DNA of 64,000 nucleotides, from assembly GCA_017435385.1 (NCBI GenBank), contig JAFSFB010000001.1:1-64000 (forward strand), written 5' to 3'. A model generated the notes under the pieces. That model ran no database searches. It was not told the origin of the DNA and saw nothing but the letters and a program-made list of their open reading frames with translations. The translations under genes were made by a program, and so were the position numbers. Below are positions 1 through 9,267 of this stretch, one piece after another; position 1 is the stretch's first letter, and the number at the start of each line of letters is the position of its first letter. Origin of the DNA: Clostridia bacterium (GTDB taxonomy: Bacteria; Bacillota; Clostridia; Oscillospirales; Acutalibacteraceae).

Positions 1-350
1 AAATATCAAAGAAGTTTCTGTCAAAGATAAGGTAGATATTACCTGATCCGAAATACAGAGACGACTTGAGGAAAAACTCTGCTCTGAGAGTCTGTCCGGG
101 TTCTACATAGTGGTCGGTAAGTGTGTATTCTCCATCGGCATCCTTTTCATAGAAATCCATACCGAAATACACATAGTGTCCGTCACGGGCATCGAGTGTG
201 GCAAGAGAATCAATAACCGACTCTGAGCCTGTGTGCGAGGTTTCAGTGGTTTCAGCTGTATTATCTGCAGCGATAGCGGCGGGAACGGCGATTCCCAGAA
301 GCATCACAAAGCAGAGAACAAGGCTGACAACCTTTTTGAATGTTGACATT
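1..350 (-). CDS. Secreted protein, N-terminal part only (cut by window edge)
   Basis: An open frame starts at an ATG at 348-350, reads leftwards and leaves the window without a stop, so only about 116 residues are visible. A GGAGG site lies a few bases upstream of the ATG. Residues 1-29 form a Sec signal peptide: basic MSTFKK, a hydrophobic core, then AIAADN as the likely cleavage site. The mature part starts with a Thr/Glu/Ser-rich stretch, followed by a segment about extracellular beta structure (DGHYVYFGMDFYE, then EPGQTLRAEFFLKSS). The phrase about a raised limit followed by hydrophobic strands recalls cohesin-like or other beta-sandwich surface modules of Ruminococcaceae, but too little is visible to name the family. 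The role is unknown; it is most likely an exported or wall-associated protein. Confidence 0.8.
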
Positions 351-522
351 CTTTTTTCCTCCTTCTTGTTGTTGAGGTCCCCGCTCATAAACGGTGACCT
401 GAATAATAAATGCCGGTCGAAGCAAAGCGCTTCAACCCAATATACTTAGTCATTATGACATAAGTTTTAAAATAAAGCAATAGCCTTTATAAAAAACTTT
501 TTTAATCTTTTATTAATTTATG

Positions 523-562
523 AATGTTGCACATTTGCGTGACATCAGATTCGTGCAACATT
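523..562 (-). other. Stem-loop at the 3' end of the malic enzyme gene
   Basis: A perfect 10-bp inverted repeat (AATGTTGCAC at 523-532, GTGCAACATT at 553-562) has a 20-nt loop and spans the stop codon of the malic enzyme gene. No clear T-run follows on the minus strand, so it may protect the 3' end of the mRNA or be a weak terminator rather than a classic intrinsic one. Confidence 0.45.
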
Positions 563-1714
563 ACCATCCCTTGCCGCCTTGGCAACCGCCGCCGCAACTG
601 CAGGGCCGACTCTTTCGTCGAAGGCTTCGGGGATAATATAGTCGGGGCTGAGTTTATCTTCGGGAACAAGCTCCGCAATCGCATAAGCCGCCGCAAGCTT
701 CATTTCCTCTGTTATGTCGGAGGCTCTGACATCGAGCGCACCTCTGAAGATACCCGGAAAAGCAAGAACATTATTGATCTGATTGGGATAATCGCTTCTG
801 CCCGTGCCGACAACGGCGGCGCCTGCTTTTTTCGCAAGGTCGGGCATTATCTCAGGCGTCGGATTCGCCATAGCCATGACAACTGCGCCCTCTGCCATGG
901 AAGCAACCATTTCCTCGCTGACGATTCCCGCCGCAGAAACGCCGACGAAAACATCCGCACCCTTCATCGCATCGGCAAGAGTGCCTCTTATGCGGTTCTT
1001 GTTGGTGAATTCAGCAAGCGATTCAAATGCAGGCGGAAGCTCGTCGCCCTTGCAGATGATTCCCTGCTTGTCGCTCATGATTATGTTTCCTGCGCCGCAC
1101 GCATGAAGCAGCCTTGCAATCGCCGAGCCTGCCGAGCCCGCTCCGCTCATCGCAACCGTACAGTTTTCGATTTTTTTGCCGACGCAGCGCAGAGCATTCA
1201 GCACCGCCGCAAGAACAACGACCGCCGTTCCGTGCTGGTCATCGTGGAAAACGGGAATATCGCATCTTTCCTTGAGCTTTCTTTCAATTTCAAAGCATCT
1301 CGGAGCGGCAATATCCTCAAGGTTTATGCCGCCGAAGCTTCCCGCAAGGAGTGCAACCGTGTTGACGATCTCATCCGTATCCTTTGAGCGGATACAGAGA
1401 GGGATCGCATCGATATCCGCAAACTCCTTGAAAAGCAGGCACTTGCCTTCCATAACGGGCATGCCTGCCTCGGGACCGATATCTCCGAGACCGAGAACAG
1501 CCGTGCCGTCGGTTATGACGGCAACGGTGTTCCATCTTCTTGTAAGCTCGTAGCTTTTATTTATATCCTTCTGAATTTCAAGGCAGGGAGCCGCAACGCC
1601 GGGAGTGTAGGCGAGCGAAAGCTCCTCTTTGTTTGACGCTTTTGTTCTTGACTTTGTTTCAAGCTTGCCCTTCCATTCATAATGAAGCCTTAACGACTCC
1701 TTCAAATAATCCAT
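545..1714 (-). CDS. NAD(P)-dependent malic enzyme
   Basis: This 389-aa protein is a bacterial-type malic enzyme, which oxidatively decarboxylates malate to pyruvate with a divalent metal and NAD or NADP. The N-terminal malic domain has the expected YTPGVA stretch (about residues 36-41), the DG/LGLGD/IGP segment (about 69-80), and the metal/substrate region FHDDQHGTA (about 155-163). A Rossmann domain follows with a GAGSAGSAIA nucleotide-binding motif (about 190) and ends with the ANPTPEI signature. The length of about 390 aa matches the short prokaryotic class rather than the fused maeB/phosphotransacetylase form. The cofactor choice cannot be settled by eye. It stands alone on the minus strand. 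It probably links C4 acids to pyruvate in a fermentative cell. Confidence 0.95.
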   Translation of the reverse strand: MDYLKESLRLHYEWKGKLETKSRTKASNKEELSLAYTPGVAAPCLEIQKDINKSYELTRRWNTVAVITDGTAVLGLGDIGPEAGMPVMEGKCLLFKEFADIDAIPLCIRSKDTDEIVNTVALLAGSFGGINLEDIAAPRCFEIERKLKERCDIPVFHDDQHGTAVVVLAAVLNALRCVGKKIENCTVAMSGAGSAGSAIARLLHACGAGNIIMSDKQGIICKGDELPPAFESLAEFTNKNRIRGTLADAMKGADVFVGVSAAGIVSEEMVASMAEGAVVMAMANPTPEIMPDLAKKAGAAVVGTGRSDYPNQINNVLAFPGIFRGALDVRASDITEEMKLAAAYAIAELVPEDKLSPDYIIPEAFDERVGPAVAAAVAKAARDGNVARI

Positions 1715-1771
1715 TTAAACATCTCCAAATAATTATGAACATCAGGCTATCACCGCCTCATATCCAATTTC

Positions 1772-1939
1772 TCAGATTTCCTTGCAAAAAGTAATAATCA
1801 TAGGAGTTCCGCCTGTTGTAAATGCCATTCCACCGATATGGATATCAGTACTGATGACCTCCCAGCCTTCTTTTGCCATATCATTCATCTTTTCTTCAGC
1901 ATCTTTTATTTTCACTTCAAGAACTTTATAATCTTTCAT
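1772..1939 (-). CDS. Small DUF4177-like protein (55 aa)
   Basis: A 55-residue frame begins MKDYKVLEVK and ends with TFCKEI. An AAAGGA ribosome binding site lies about 10 nt upstream of the ATG. The pattern (YKVLEV near the start, then a short amphipathic helix, the GWEVIST motif, and a C-terminal beta strand) is that of the DUF4177 family of small alpha/beta proteins, whose function is not known. It sits between malic enzyme and glpK with about 90 bp to glpK and about 57 bp to malic enzyme, all on the same strand. Family assignment rests on the GWEVIST pattern only. Confidence 0.7.
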   Translation of the reverse strand: MKDYKVLEVKIKDAEEKMNDMAKEGWEVISTDIHIGGMAFTTGGTPMIITFCKEI

Positions 1940-2000
1940 TAGAACACAATCCTTTCATATGTCGAACAAATTATATACGCTTGCCTGACCTCTGACAAAA

Positions 2001-2030
2001 TTACGCATTGCGCATTGCGCATTACGAATT
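2001..2030. repeat. Fragment of dispersed GCATTACG-type intergenic repeat
   Basis: Repeated GCATT/GCGCATT units followed by ACGAATT abut the glpK stop codon. The same string type occurs at 59747-59779, where it follows a palindromic module. It looks like the end segment of the dispersed intergenic repeat family described elsewhere in this window. Confidence 0.5.
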
Positions 2031-3531
2031 ATTTTGCCCATCCCATCGAGCATTTAACAGCCTTCTTCCATCCGTCATAAAGCTCGTTTCTGCGCTCAAT
2101 TTCCATCTGCGGCTCAAACACCTTTTCAACTGAGCGGTTGTTCTGAATTTCGTCAGTGCTTTCCCAGACTCCGACAGCAAGGCCTGCAAGATAGGCCGCA
2201 CCGAGAGCGGTCGTTTCAACATTCTTAGGTCTGTTTACATTGCATCTTATCATATCCGCCTGAATCTGCATCATGATGTTGCTCACGCTCGCACCGCCGT
2301 CAACACGAAGCTCCGTAAACTCAATGTCGGAATCGGACTTCATCGCTTCGAGAAGGTCTGTCACCTGATATGCAATTGCCTCAAGAACGGAGCGGGCAAC
2401 ATGAGCTCTGTTGACGCCTCTGGTCAGACCAACAACGCAGCCACGGGCATACATATCCCAATAAGGCGCACCGAGTCCCGTGAATGCGGGAACGAAATAA
2501 ATTCCGTTTGCATCGGGTACGCTTTCGGCAAGCTCGTCGCAGCGCTTTGCCGTGTCTATCATATGAAGCTCGTCACGAAGCCACTTGATGACCGAGCCCG
2601 CATTGAACGCCGAGCCCTCGATCGCATATTCAACCTTGTCACCGATACCCCATGCAACGCCCGTTACAAGGTTATTTTTTGATTTTACTCGGGTTTTGCC
2701 CGTGTTCATCAGAAGGAAGCAACCCGTGCCGTATGTATTCTTTGCCTGACCTGCCTCAAAGCAGCCCTGACCGAAAAGAGCGGCAGGCTGGTCGCCGATC
2801 GCTCCGCAGATCGGAATTCCCTCAAGAGCCTCAAGACCGAGGATACCCTTGGAAACTCTTCCGTAAACCTTGCTTGAGGGCACGGGCTCGGGAAGGATCG
2901 ACATCGGAATTCCGAGCTGGTCGCAGAGATATTTGTCCCAGCAGAGCTTATCAACATCGAAAAGCATCGTTCTCGATGCGTTTGAATAGTCCGTAACATG
3001 AACGCTTCCGCCCGTCAGATTCCAGATGAGCCATGTTTCAACCGTTCCGAAAAGAAGTCTGCCCTCGTCGGCAAGCTTTCTCGCTTCGGGAACATTGTCG
3101 AGAATCCATTTGATCTTCGTGCCCGAGAAATAGGCATCGATAAGAAGCCCTGTTTTTTCCTTGACATAATCTTCAAGGCCTCTCACTTTAAGCTCCTCGC
3201 AGAGCTCGGCGGTCCTGCGGCACTGCCAGACGATGGCGTTATAAACGGGCTTGCCCGTCTGTCTGTCCCAGAGGATCGTTGTTTCACGCTGATTCGTTAT
3301 GCCGATGCCTGCAATTTCGCTCGGGCTGACTCCGCCCGAGATAATGCAGTTGGCAACCGCCTGAAACTGGCTGTAAAGAATGGCAAGCGGATCATGCTCA
3401 ACCCATCCTGCCTTGGGATAGATCTGCTCGAACTCGTTCTGAGCCTTGCTGACAATGTTTCCCTTTTTATCGAAAATGATAGCCCTTGAGCTTGTTGTAC
3501 CCTGATCGAGAGCAAGAACATATTTTGCCAT
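2029..3531 (-). CDS. glpK: Glycerol kinase
   Basis: Glycerol kinase (500 aa from the chosen start) phosphorylates glycerol to sn-glycerol 3-phosphate with ATP in the cytoplasm. It shows the FGGY-kinase N-terminal phosphate loop DQGTTSSR (residues 9-16), the substrate region WQCRRT, the central [13 protein letters not shown] block, and the GGASVSN stretch near the C-terminus. The start [10 protein letters not shown] is preferred over an in-frame start 15 codons upstream because AAAGGGTG lies at good distance from it, and glycerol kinases usually begin just before the DQGTTS motif. It begins 19 bp after the uxaC stop, so the two are probably co-transcribed. That pairing is unusual: no glycerol facilitator (glpF) or glycerol-3-phosphate dehydrogenase is nearby. 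Confidence 0.96.
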   Translation of the reverse strand: MAKYVLALDQGTTSSRAIIFDKKGNIVSKAQNEFEQIYPKAGWVEHDPLAILYSQFQAVANCIISGGVSPSEIAGIGITNQRETTILWDRQTGKPVYNAIVWQCRRTAELCEELKVRGLEDYVKEKTGLLIDAYFSGTKIKWILDNVPEARKLADEGRLLFGTVETWLIWNLTGGSVHVTDYSNASRTMLFDVDKLCWDKYLCDQLGIPMSILPEPVPSSKVYGRVSKGILGLEALEGIPICGAIGDQPAALFGQGCFEAGQAKNTYGTGCFLLMNTGKTRVKSKNNLVTGVAWGIGDKVEYAIEGSAFNAGSVIKWLRDELHMIDTAKRCDELAESVPDANGIYFVPAFTGLGAPYWDMYARGCVVGLTRGVNRAHVARSVLEAIAYQVTDLLEAMKSDSDIEFTELRVDGGASVSNIMMQIQADMIRCNVNRPKNVETTALGAAYLAGLAVGVWESTDEIQNNRSVEKVFEPQMEIERRNELYDGWKKAVKCSMGWAK

Positions 3532-3550
3532 TGAATTCACCCTTTCGTCA

Positions 3551-4951
3551 TCATATGCCGAAATACTTTGCGGCATTATTATATGAGATATCTTCCGCTA
3601 TTTTGCAGATTGCTTTTTCGTCATAGGGATAAAGACCGTTTTCGACCATATCTCCGAGAAGTCCGCACATGATTCTGCGGAAATATTCGTGTCTGGGATA
3701 AGAAAGGAAGGAGCGGGAATCCGTTACCATTCCAACGAATTTACCAAGAGCTCCGAGATTGCCCAGAGCCTTCATCTGCTCACGCATGCCGTCGATATTG
3801 TCGTTGAACCACCATGCGGAGCCGAACTGAATCTTGCTCTCCGCATCGGAGTTCTGGAAGTTTCCGAGCATCGTTCCGAGAACATAGTTGTCCTTGGGGT
3901 TGAGGGTAAAGAGAACCGTTTTGGGAAGCTTCTCCCTGACTGCAAGACTGTCGAGGAATCTTGAAAGCTTGCCTGCGATCTCTCTGTCGTCGATCGAATC
4001 GAAGCCTGCATCGGGGCCGACTCTGTTAAACATAAGAGTGTTATTGTTTCTCATGGGACCGATATGAAGCTCCATAACCCAGCCCTTTTCGGCATATCTT
4101 TCGGCAAGGAAGCCGAGAAGAGCGGTCTTGAATTTGTCGGCTTCGGTAACGCTTGCTTCGCCGCCGTTCTTAACCTTTGCAAAAATTCCGTCAAGCTCCT
4201 CAGCCGTTGCGGTTTCATAGGGAACATATGCAAATGCATGGTCACTCGCACAGCAGCCGAGGGTTGCAAAAAATTCGATTCTTTCGTTCAGAGCATCGCA
4301 AAGAGCATCAAATCCGTCAATGCTTCTGCCTACGCATTTCTCCATTGAATCGAGCCACAGCTTCCATGCAGGAAGATCGATGCCGAGAGCCTTGTCGGGG
4401 CGGAAGGCAGGAAGAACCTTACATCTGAAATCTGCCTCCTTTGCAAGAAGAACATGATATTCGAGGTTGTCCGCAGGATCGTCGGTCGTGCAAAGATGGG
4501 AAACATTCGATTTTTCGATAAGCTCTCTGGGAGTGAAGCCGCCGGCTTTGATTGCGGCATTGGCTCTGTTCCAGATATCGTCGGCTGTTTCGGCGCAGAG
4601 AATATCGTTGATTCCGAAATATCTGCGAAGCTCGAGGTGGCACCAATGATACATCGGGTTTCCGATAAGGTTGGGCATGATATCAGCAAACGCTTTGAAT
4701 TTTTCATATCCGCTTGCTTCGCCCGTTATATATTTTTCGTCAACGCCGCACGAACGCATGGCACGCCATTTATAATGGTCGCCTGCAAGCCAGAGCCATG
4801 CGATGTCCTCAGGCTGAGCGTTTTCATAGATCTCCTTCGGTGAAAGGTGGCAGTGCCAGTCAAAAATCGGCATTTTGTCCGCCGCCTCAAACATTTTGAT
4901 TGCAGGTTCATTGTCGAGCAGAAAATCCCTGCCCATAAATTCTTTTGCCAA
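3551..4951 (-). CDS. uxaC: Glucuronate isomerase (uronate isomerase)
   Basis: This 466-aa protein isomerises D-glucuronate to D-fructuronate and D-galacturonate to D-tagaturonate, the first step of hexuronate catabolism. It belongs to the amidohydrolase superfamily: the DWHCHL metal-binding motif is at about residues 29-34, followed by the family block [21 protein letters not shown] and the C-terminal [22 protein letters not shown] block also fit. The start is a TTG codon eight bases after GGGAGG. The next ATG (MGRDFLLD) is too far from that site. It heads a probable two-gene operon with glpK. No uxuA, uxaB or kdgK gene is visible nearby, so the rest of the pathway must be elsewhere. Confidence 0.95.
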   Translation of the reverse strand: MAKEFMGRDFLLDNEPAIKMFEAADKMPIFDWHCHLSPKEIYENAQPEDIAWLWLAGDHYKWRAMRSCGVDEKYITGEASGYEKFKAFADIMPNLIGNPMYHWCHLELRRYFGINDILCAETADDIWNRANAAIKAGGFTPRELIEKSNVSHLCTTDDPADNLEYHVLLAKEADFRCKVLPAFRPDKALGIDLPAWKLWLDSMEKCVGRSIDGFDALCDALNERIEFFATLGCCASDHAFAYVPYETATAEELDGIFAKVKNGGEASVTEADKFKTALLGFLAERYAEKGWVMELHIGPMRNNNTLMFNRVGPDAGFDSIDDREIAGKLSRFLDSLAVREKLPKTVLFTLNPKDNYVLGTMLGNFQNSDAESKIQFGSAWWFNDNIDGMREQMKALGNLGALGKFVGMVTDSRSFLSYPRHEYFRRIMCGLLGDMVENGLYPYDEKAICKIAEDISYNNAAKYFGI

Positions 4952-5023
4952 TCCAAAAACCTCCCGGATACAGTATTACAGATTAATTTTATCATATCTT
5001 TGAATATTTTCAAGTATCAGAAA

Positions 5024-5056
5024 AAGAAAAAATCCCGCAACAATTCGTGTTACGGG
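5024..5056 (-). terminator. Intrinsic terminator after the small membrane protein gene
   Basis: On the minus strand CCCGTAAC pairs with GTTGCGGG (one T-G wobble, seven-base loop) and is followed by a run of T residues (ATTTTTTC). It lies just past the stop codon of the gene at 5066-5614. Confidence 0.85.
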
Positions 5057-5065
5057 AATCAGAAA

Positions 5066-5614
5066 TCAAATCAGAAAAATTGCCGCTGTGCCTGCCGCCC
5101 ACAGAATCACGGGAACGGAGAATCTTTCAAGAACGGCTCCGATATATGTCCACAGAGCGGGAATCAGCATGAAAACGCCGCCTGCAACGGATCTGCCGTT
5201 TCCCGAGCGAAGCTTGTCGAGGGTTATGTCCCAGAGATTCTGAGCAACCTCGAACTGAGGATGCAGACAGCACATCACCGATGCGCCGACATAGATCATC
5301 AGGATATAAAGAACAAACAGCACGGGAGAATCCGCAAAGGTAACGCCCATCACCCTGATATTTGCAAGCCCCATAACAACGGTCGGCAAGCCCGTCAGAA
5401 CACCCATGATGCCGGGTGCGGTTGCCGAAACAAACGCCGCCGTTGCTTTTTTCGGAAGAATATGCTCGATATGACCGCACATCTCGTCGGCTCGGAGATA
5501 GCCGCTGTGTTCAACGGGAAGACCGAGAAGAAGACAGGTCAGATGCTCCCAGAAGCCTCTGAGAAATGCACCGGGGAAAGTGATATATTTTCCGATTACA
5601 TAAATTATTCTCAT
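5066..5614 (-). CDS. Small integral membrane protein, M50-like remnant?
   Basis: This 182-aa protein has four or so hydrophobic segments and no signal peptide. The first 30 residues read FPGAFLRGFWEHLTCLLLG, which has the spacing of the membrane metalloprotease helix PGxxxHExxHxxxCxxLG, but the first metal-binding His is replaced, leaving only W-E-H. This hints at an inactive relative of M50/DUF3267-type proteins; the suggestion is mine and weak. Its ATG overlaps the stop of the upstream TPR gene by four bases (ATGA), so the two are translationally coupled and probably act together at the membrane. It is followed by a terminator. Function unknown. Confidence 0.75.
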   Translation of the reverse strand: MRIIYVIGKYITFPGAFLRGFWEHLTCLLLGLPVEHSGYLRADEMCGHIEHILPKKATAAFVSATAPGIMGVLTGLPTVVMGLANIRVMGVTFADSPVLFVLYILMIYVGASVMCCLHPQFEVAQNLWDITLDKLRSGNGRSVAGGVFMLIPALWTYIGAVLERFSVPVILWAAGTAAIFLI

Positions 5615-7125
5615 ATCAGATCGCAGTCCCCTTCCGTCAGAATTTCCTTTACGGTCTTTTCGCCGCTGATAATCGCTTTCATATCTCCCTGAGGCTCAAA
5701 ATCTTCTCCGAACATTTCATATGCCATTCCGATAGAGTTAGCCTCTTCCTGAGTGTATGCACCCGTTGATTCATAGAGCTTTGCACAGACATAATAAGTC
5801 TTCGCAAGCTCCTCGCTCGGAGCATCAGCACCGAACTGGGCATAGTAGTTATATGCATTGGCATAAGCCGTTTCGACCTGCGCAAATGCGTTCTTATAAT
5901 TTCCCTCTGCCAGATATATCAGAGCAAGCTGACGGCGGACTTCGGGGAAAATATCATTCTCGGAAACAGCCGTTTCGGCAAGCTCCTTCGCTCTCTGATA
6001 ATCGCCCTTATAACGGAGAAGGGTCACTTCCATTTCGTAAAGCTCGCCGTAGTTTCCGTAGCTTTCTTTCAGGTCTTCAATAAGCTTTTCGGCGTCGTCC
6101 GTTCTGCCTGCCGCAAGAAGAATGCGGTTCTTTGCAAGATAAGCATCGAAGTTGTTCTTGTTCTCGGATGCAAGCATATCGAGAAGTGCAATTGCCTCGT
6201 CGGTTCTTCCCGTCTTTGCAAGAAGGTCCGCATATTCATAGTAATAAAGCCACTTATAATCTCTTCCCGACTCTATCGAAAGCTTGTCGCATGTCTGCAG
6301 ACACGCTATTTTTTCGTCATCGGTCCTGTCGTAAATATCCGCAAGAGCATATTTCATATACGCCACATAAACGGGATCGGCACCCTTCTGCTTTTCTATG
6401 AGATTATAGAATTCAAGCAGGTTTTCATAGTTTTCTTCCTCGGGATATTCCTCGGAATAATTCATGAGCTCTTCCGTATAAAGTATTCCGGAAAACAGCT
6501 CCCAATAGGGTTCAACTCTTTTGTTTTCAAGGAGCTTACCCTCATTCTCAACTACCGCATCATAGCTTGTATAACCGTCGATGACAAGCTTGCTGATCGC
6601 CTCCATCGGGTTATATGCCTTTGCATATGCCTCGATTTTTCTCGCCTTCGCCTCTGTTCCCATACTGAAAAGACGGCGCAGAACGGGCTCGCTCTTGCCT
6701 TCCTTCCAGTCGATCAGTGACTGAAAATCGGAAACCGTTGTGTCCATCTGATTATAGTAATAATATGCATCGCTCCAACGGTTATCTCTCGCCGCCGTTT
6801 CTGCACTCATACCGAGAAAGGTCGGCGCCGCAAGGAAAAATACGGTTGCTGCCGCAACGATTCCGACAATTACCGATGCCGCTGCCGCCATCCACGCAAT
6901 AAGGGGAATTTTTGTGTTAAGCATTCCGTTAAGACAGTCCTCGCAGAATTCGCTGCCTTCAAGACTCTCTTTTTCTCCGCAGCGGATGCACGGCTCTGCC
7001 TGCTCCTCAAGCAAAGCTTCCTCTTCCGCCGCAACACCCTCTGCAAGGATTTCTGCCTCTTCCTTTTCCGTCGGAACATCCTCTGTTCCGATTATTTCTT
7101 TTTCAAGCTTTTCGTTATTATCCAA
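5611..7125 (-). CDS. Zinc-ribbon, single-pass membrane protein with TPR repeats
   Basis: A protein of about 504 aa. From the chosen start it has a very acidic N-terminus, a CxxC...CxxC zinc ribbon (Cys 46, 49, 61, 64), one membrane helix (about 74-99) and a long helical region with tetratricopeptide-like repeats (for example WLYYYEYADLLAKTGRTDEA and NFDAYLAKNRILLAAGRTDDA). Orientation should put the zinc ribbon in the cytoplasm and the TPR part outside. The start is taken as a TTG seven bases after a perfect AGGAGG; an ATG eleven codons upstream has no such site. It overlaps the following small membrane protein gene by four bases. TPR proteins scaffold complexes; the partner is unknown. Confidence 0.85.
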   Translation of the reverse strand: MDNNEKLEKEIIGTEDVPTEKEEAEILAEGVAAEEEALLEEQAEPCIRCGEKESLEGSEFCEDCLNGMLNTKIPLIAWMAAAASVIVGIVAAATVFFLAAPTFLGMSAETAARDNRWSDAYYYYNQMDTTVSDFQSLIDWKEGKSEPVLRRLFSMGTEAKARKIEAYAKAYNPMEAISKLVIDGYTSYDAVVENEGKLLENKRVEPYWELFSGILYTEELMNYSEEYPEEENYENLLEFYNLIEKQKGADPVYVAYMKYALADIYDRTDDEKIACLQTCDKLSIESGRDYKWLYYYEYADLLAKTGRTDEAIALLDMLASENKNNFDAYLAKNRILLAAGRTDDAEKLIEDLKESYGNYGELYEMEVTLLRYKGDYQRAKELAETAVSENDIFPEVRRQLALIYLAEGNYKNAFAQVETAYANAYNYYAQFGADAPSEELAKTYYVCAKLYESTGAYTQEEANSIGMAYEMFGEDFEPQGDMKAIISGEKTVKEILTEGDCDLI

Positions 7126-7202
7126 AAGAAATCCTCCTGACTTCATTTGTTTTTGCATTTCGTTTTATTCTATCACTTTTTTTGCATTATTTCAACATAA
7201 TA

Positions 7203-7880
7203 TTACGGATGAGGAAGTCCTTCTCTGTATGCCGCCATGATCTCTCTGAACACCTCCGCATTTGACGGCGGAGTCCAGGTTATTGCATTTGCGCCCGCAT
7301 CGATCGTTTTCATTATTGACTCTGCGGTCTGTCCGCCCGTCGCAATTACGGGAAAGTCGGGGTATTTTTTCTTTATTTTCTCAACGACGGCAGGGGTGTT
7401 TGCCGCCGCAGAAACATTGAAAATATCCGCTCCCGCCGCAATTCTCGAATCGATATCATCGTTTTCCGAGATAACCGTCACAACAACGGGGATGTCAACC
7501 GATTTTTTCAGCTCTCTTATCGTTTCATCCGAGGTCGGGGCATTGACAACAACCCCGATCGCTCCCTGATATTCGGCGTGCAGAGCAAGGTTGACAACTC
7601 TCGGCCCCTTTGTCAAGCCGCCTCCGACTCCTACAAAAACGGGTACCTCCGCCGCAGTCATAACAGCCTGAGTGATTATCGGCTGGGGCGTGAAGGGATA
7701 GACCGCAATTACCGCATCGGCATTTGTGTTTCTGATTATGCTCGCATCGGTCGAAAAAAGCACCGATTTGATTCGCCTTCCGTGAATTTTTATTCCCGAG
7801 CAGGAATATATTTCCTGAGGAACGGTCAGCATGAAGTCACGCAGATAGCCCGTGACCTGCGGAACATTTTTGTTTTCCAT
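7203..7880 (-). CDS. TIM-barrel enzyme of unknown specificity
   Basis: This 225-aa protein has the alternating beta/alpha pattern of a (beta/alpha)8 barrel and ends with the phosphate-binding strands VIATGGQTAESI and AITWTPPSNAE typical of HisA/HisF/ThiG/TrpC-like barrels. Other strongly patterned segments are VFVGVGGGLTKGPR and GVVVNAPTSDETI. I recognise it as a type often annotated simply as hydrolase in Clostridia, but I cannot name a substrate. A GGGAG site precedes the ATG. It is divergent from the flavin-reductase-like gene, separated by 174 bp. Confidence 0.75.
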   Translation of the reverse strand: MENKNVPQVTGYLRDFMLTVPQEIYSCSGIKIHGRRIKSVLFSTDASIIRNTNADAVIAVYPFTPQPIITQAVMTAAEVPVFVGVGGGLTKGPRVVNLALHAEYQGAIGVVVNAPTSDETIRELKKSVDIPVVVTVISENDDIDSRIAAGADIFNVSAAANTPAVVEKIKKKYPDFPVIATGGQTAESIMKTIDAGANAITWTPPSNAEVFREIMAAYREGLPHP

Positions 7881-7931
7881 TTTTATTCTCCCGTAAATTT
7901 AATGCTGTTAAATAATCGTCGCTGCACCGGC

Positions 7932-7960
7932 TTCCATTTTATAACAGCTTATGTTATAAT
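7932..7960 (+). promoter_or_regulatory. Candidate promoter for the flavin-reductase-like gene
   Basis: TTCCAT (7932-7937), 17 bp, TATAAT (7955-7960). The spacer and -10 overlap the imperfect dyad ATAAC-7-GTTAT, which could be an operator. The -35 match is only moderate. Confidence 0.5.
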
Positions 7961-8054
7961 TATACAATACGGAGTGTGTCGCTTTTTGCGATTTCAGAAT
8001 AATGGCTGCTGAAACCGTAATTTTACAAACGATTAATATTTGGGAGGCTTTATC

Positions 8055-8549
8055 ATGAAAGAAATCAACATCAGAGAGATCAGAAAGAGTGCGGTGGAGC
8101 TCATATCAGACGGCTGGGGACTTGTTACGGCAGGAACCGAAGAAAAGTTCAACACAATGACCGTCAGCTGGGGTGCTCTCGGAGAAATCTGGGGCAAGGA
8201 TGCCGCTTTCGTTTTTATCAGACCGCAGAGATATACCTTTGAATTTATTGAAAAAGAGGAAGTTTTCACCCTTGCATTCTTTTCTGAGGAATATAAGGAT
8301 GCGCTGAAAATCTGCGGATCAAAAAGCGGAAGAGATATTGACAAAATCGCCGCAACGGGACTCACTCCCGTTTTCACCGACGGCGGCGTTACCTTTGAGG
8401 AGGCTGAATACACTCTCGTATGCCGCAAGATGGCTTCTCAGTTCATCGATCCCGCAGGCTTTGAGGATAAGGATATAGAAAAAAATTATTCTTCGGGAGA
8501 TTATCACAAAGTATATATCGGCGAAATTCTGAAAGTTTATGCAAAATAA
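8055..8549 (+). CDS. Flavin reductase-like (FMN-binding split barrel) protein
   Basis: A 164-aa protein with the flavin reductase-like domain pattern: an N-terminal helix, then LVTAGTEEKFNTMTVSWGALGE, where the NTMTVSW segment corresponds to the flavin-contacting strand, then FVFIRPQRYTFEFIE and FTLAFFSEEY. Such proteins bind FMN and reduce flavins, or are electron-transfer components; a specific partner is not visible. The start follows GGGAGG at a spacing of about eight bases; five codons of open frame upstream are disregarded. It is followed directly by a strong terminator, so it is monocistronic. Confidence 0.85.
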   Translation: MKEINIREIRKSAVELISDGWGLVTAGTEEKFNTMTVSWGALGEIWGKDAAFVFIRPQRYTFEFIEKEEVFTLAFFSEEYKDALKICGSKSGRDIDKIAATGLTPVFTDGGVTFEEAEYTLVCRKMASQFIDPAGFEDKDIEKNYSSGDYHKVYIGEILKVYAK

Positions 8550-8572
8550 GCTGCCGCTTTAACACAAAACAA

Positions 8573-8616
8573 AAAGCAAGGCTGTCCCTGCATCGGGGCC
8601 GCCTTGCTTTCTTTTT
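8573..8616 (+). terminator. Intrinsic terminator of the flavin-reductase-like gene
   Basis: AAAGCAAGGC (8573-8582) pairs with GCCTTGCTTT (8601-8610), followed by CTTTTT. Confidence 0.9.
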
Positions 8617-8625
8617 AAAAGGGGT

Positions 8626-8656
8626 GAAGCCTCACCCTGTGGAGAGGTGAGGCTTC
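8626..8656 (-). terminator. Perfect 11-bp stem-loop, probable terminator of the XRE gene
   Basis: GAAGCCTCACC and GGTGAGGCTTC form a perfect stem with a nine-base loop. On the minus strand it is followed by ACCCCTTTT, a modest T-run, and lies 40 bp past the stop of the XRE regulator gene. Confidence 0.65.
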
Positions 8657-8695
8657 GTGAGGAGTTGTATATAAGAGGGTAAGTAGTGGTCTGAA

Positions 8696-8944
8696 TTATT
8701 CTTCGATTCCGAGAAGCTCTGCAACGGAAATGCTGAGAACCTCAGAAAGAGCTTTGAGCTCAAAATCGGTTACATATCTGAGCTGACCTTCCATCTTTGA
8801 AAGTCCCGATGCGTTAAGATCAACTCCCTTGATCTGAAGCTGAGTGAGAAGATCCTTCTGCTTCATGTTGATTTCCTTGCGTCTGGCTTCAATTTTTGCG
8901 CCGACAATGTTTCTCTCACCGAGAGCCTGCTTTCTGATTCTCAT
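8696..8944 (-). CDS. Small XRE-family helix-turn-helix regulator
   Basis: An 82-aa protein that is almost entirely one Cro/CI-type DNA-binding domain. Helix 1 is VGAKIEARRKE, the HTH runs through MKQKDLLTQLQIKGVDLNASGLSKMEG, and it ends with LKALSEVLSISVAELLG, the canonical end of the HTH_3 domain. There is no effector domain, so it is likely a simple repressor. It is divergent from pncB with 359 bp between. A palindrome and related TATACATT copies in that gap suggest it controls itself and perhaps pncB; this is inference. Confidence 0.88.
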   Translation of the reverse strand: MRIRKQALGERNIVGAKIEARRKEINMKQKDLLTQLQIKGVDLNASGLSKMEGQLRYVTDFELKALSEVLSISVAELLGIEE

Positions 8945-8974
8945 AATTTCTTCCTCCGTTTTATGTTCAAAGAT

Positions 8975-8989
8975 TATACATTCTGTATA
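8975..8989. promoter_or_regulatory. Palindromic operator candidate TATAC-N5-GTATA
   Basis: A perfect 5-bp dyad with a 5-bp centre lies 30 bp upstream of the XRE regulator start codon, where an autorepressor would bind. Confidence 0.6.
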
Positions 8990-9238
8990 ACTTGATTTTG
9001 CTCAACTTTGTTTTTATACATTCTTTCTGTTTTGTGCGGTTGCATTTTAACATATCTATTTAAAAAAAGCAAGTTGTTTTCTTAAAAAATATACGACAAT
9101 TTCGCAAAATTAACCGGTTGTTAACATATTTTTGGGCGTTTACTTCAAGTTGTCTGTATTTTTCCTGTATGAAAAAATAACAAACTGTATTTACACCTTA
9201 TATTTTTTAATTGAAATTATTTTTATACATTTTTGCTA

Positions 9239-9267
9239 TTGATTTATAAACAGAAATGCTGCATAAT
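9239..9267 (+). promoter_or_regulatory. Candidate pncB promoter
   Basis: TTGATT (9239-9244), 17 bp, CATAAT (9262-9267), about 30 bp upstream of the pncB start codon. Confidence 0.6.
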
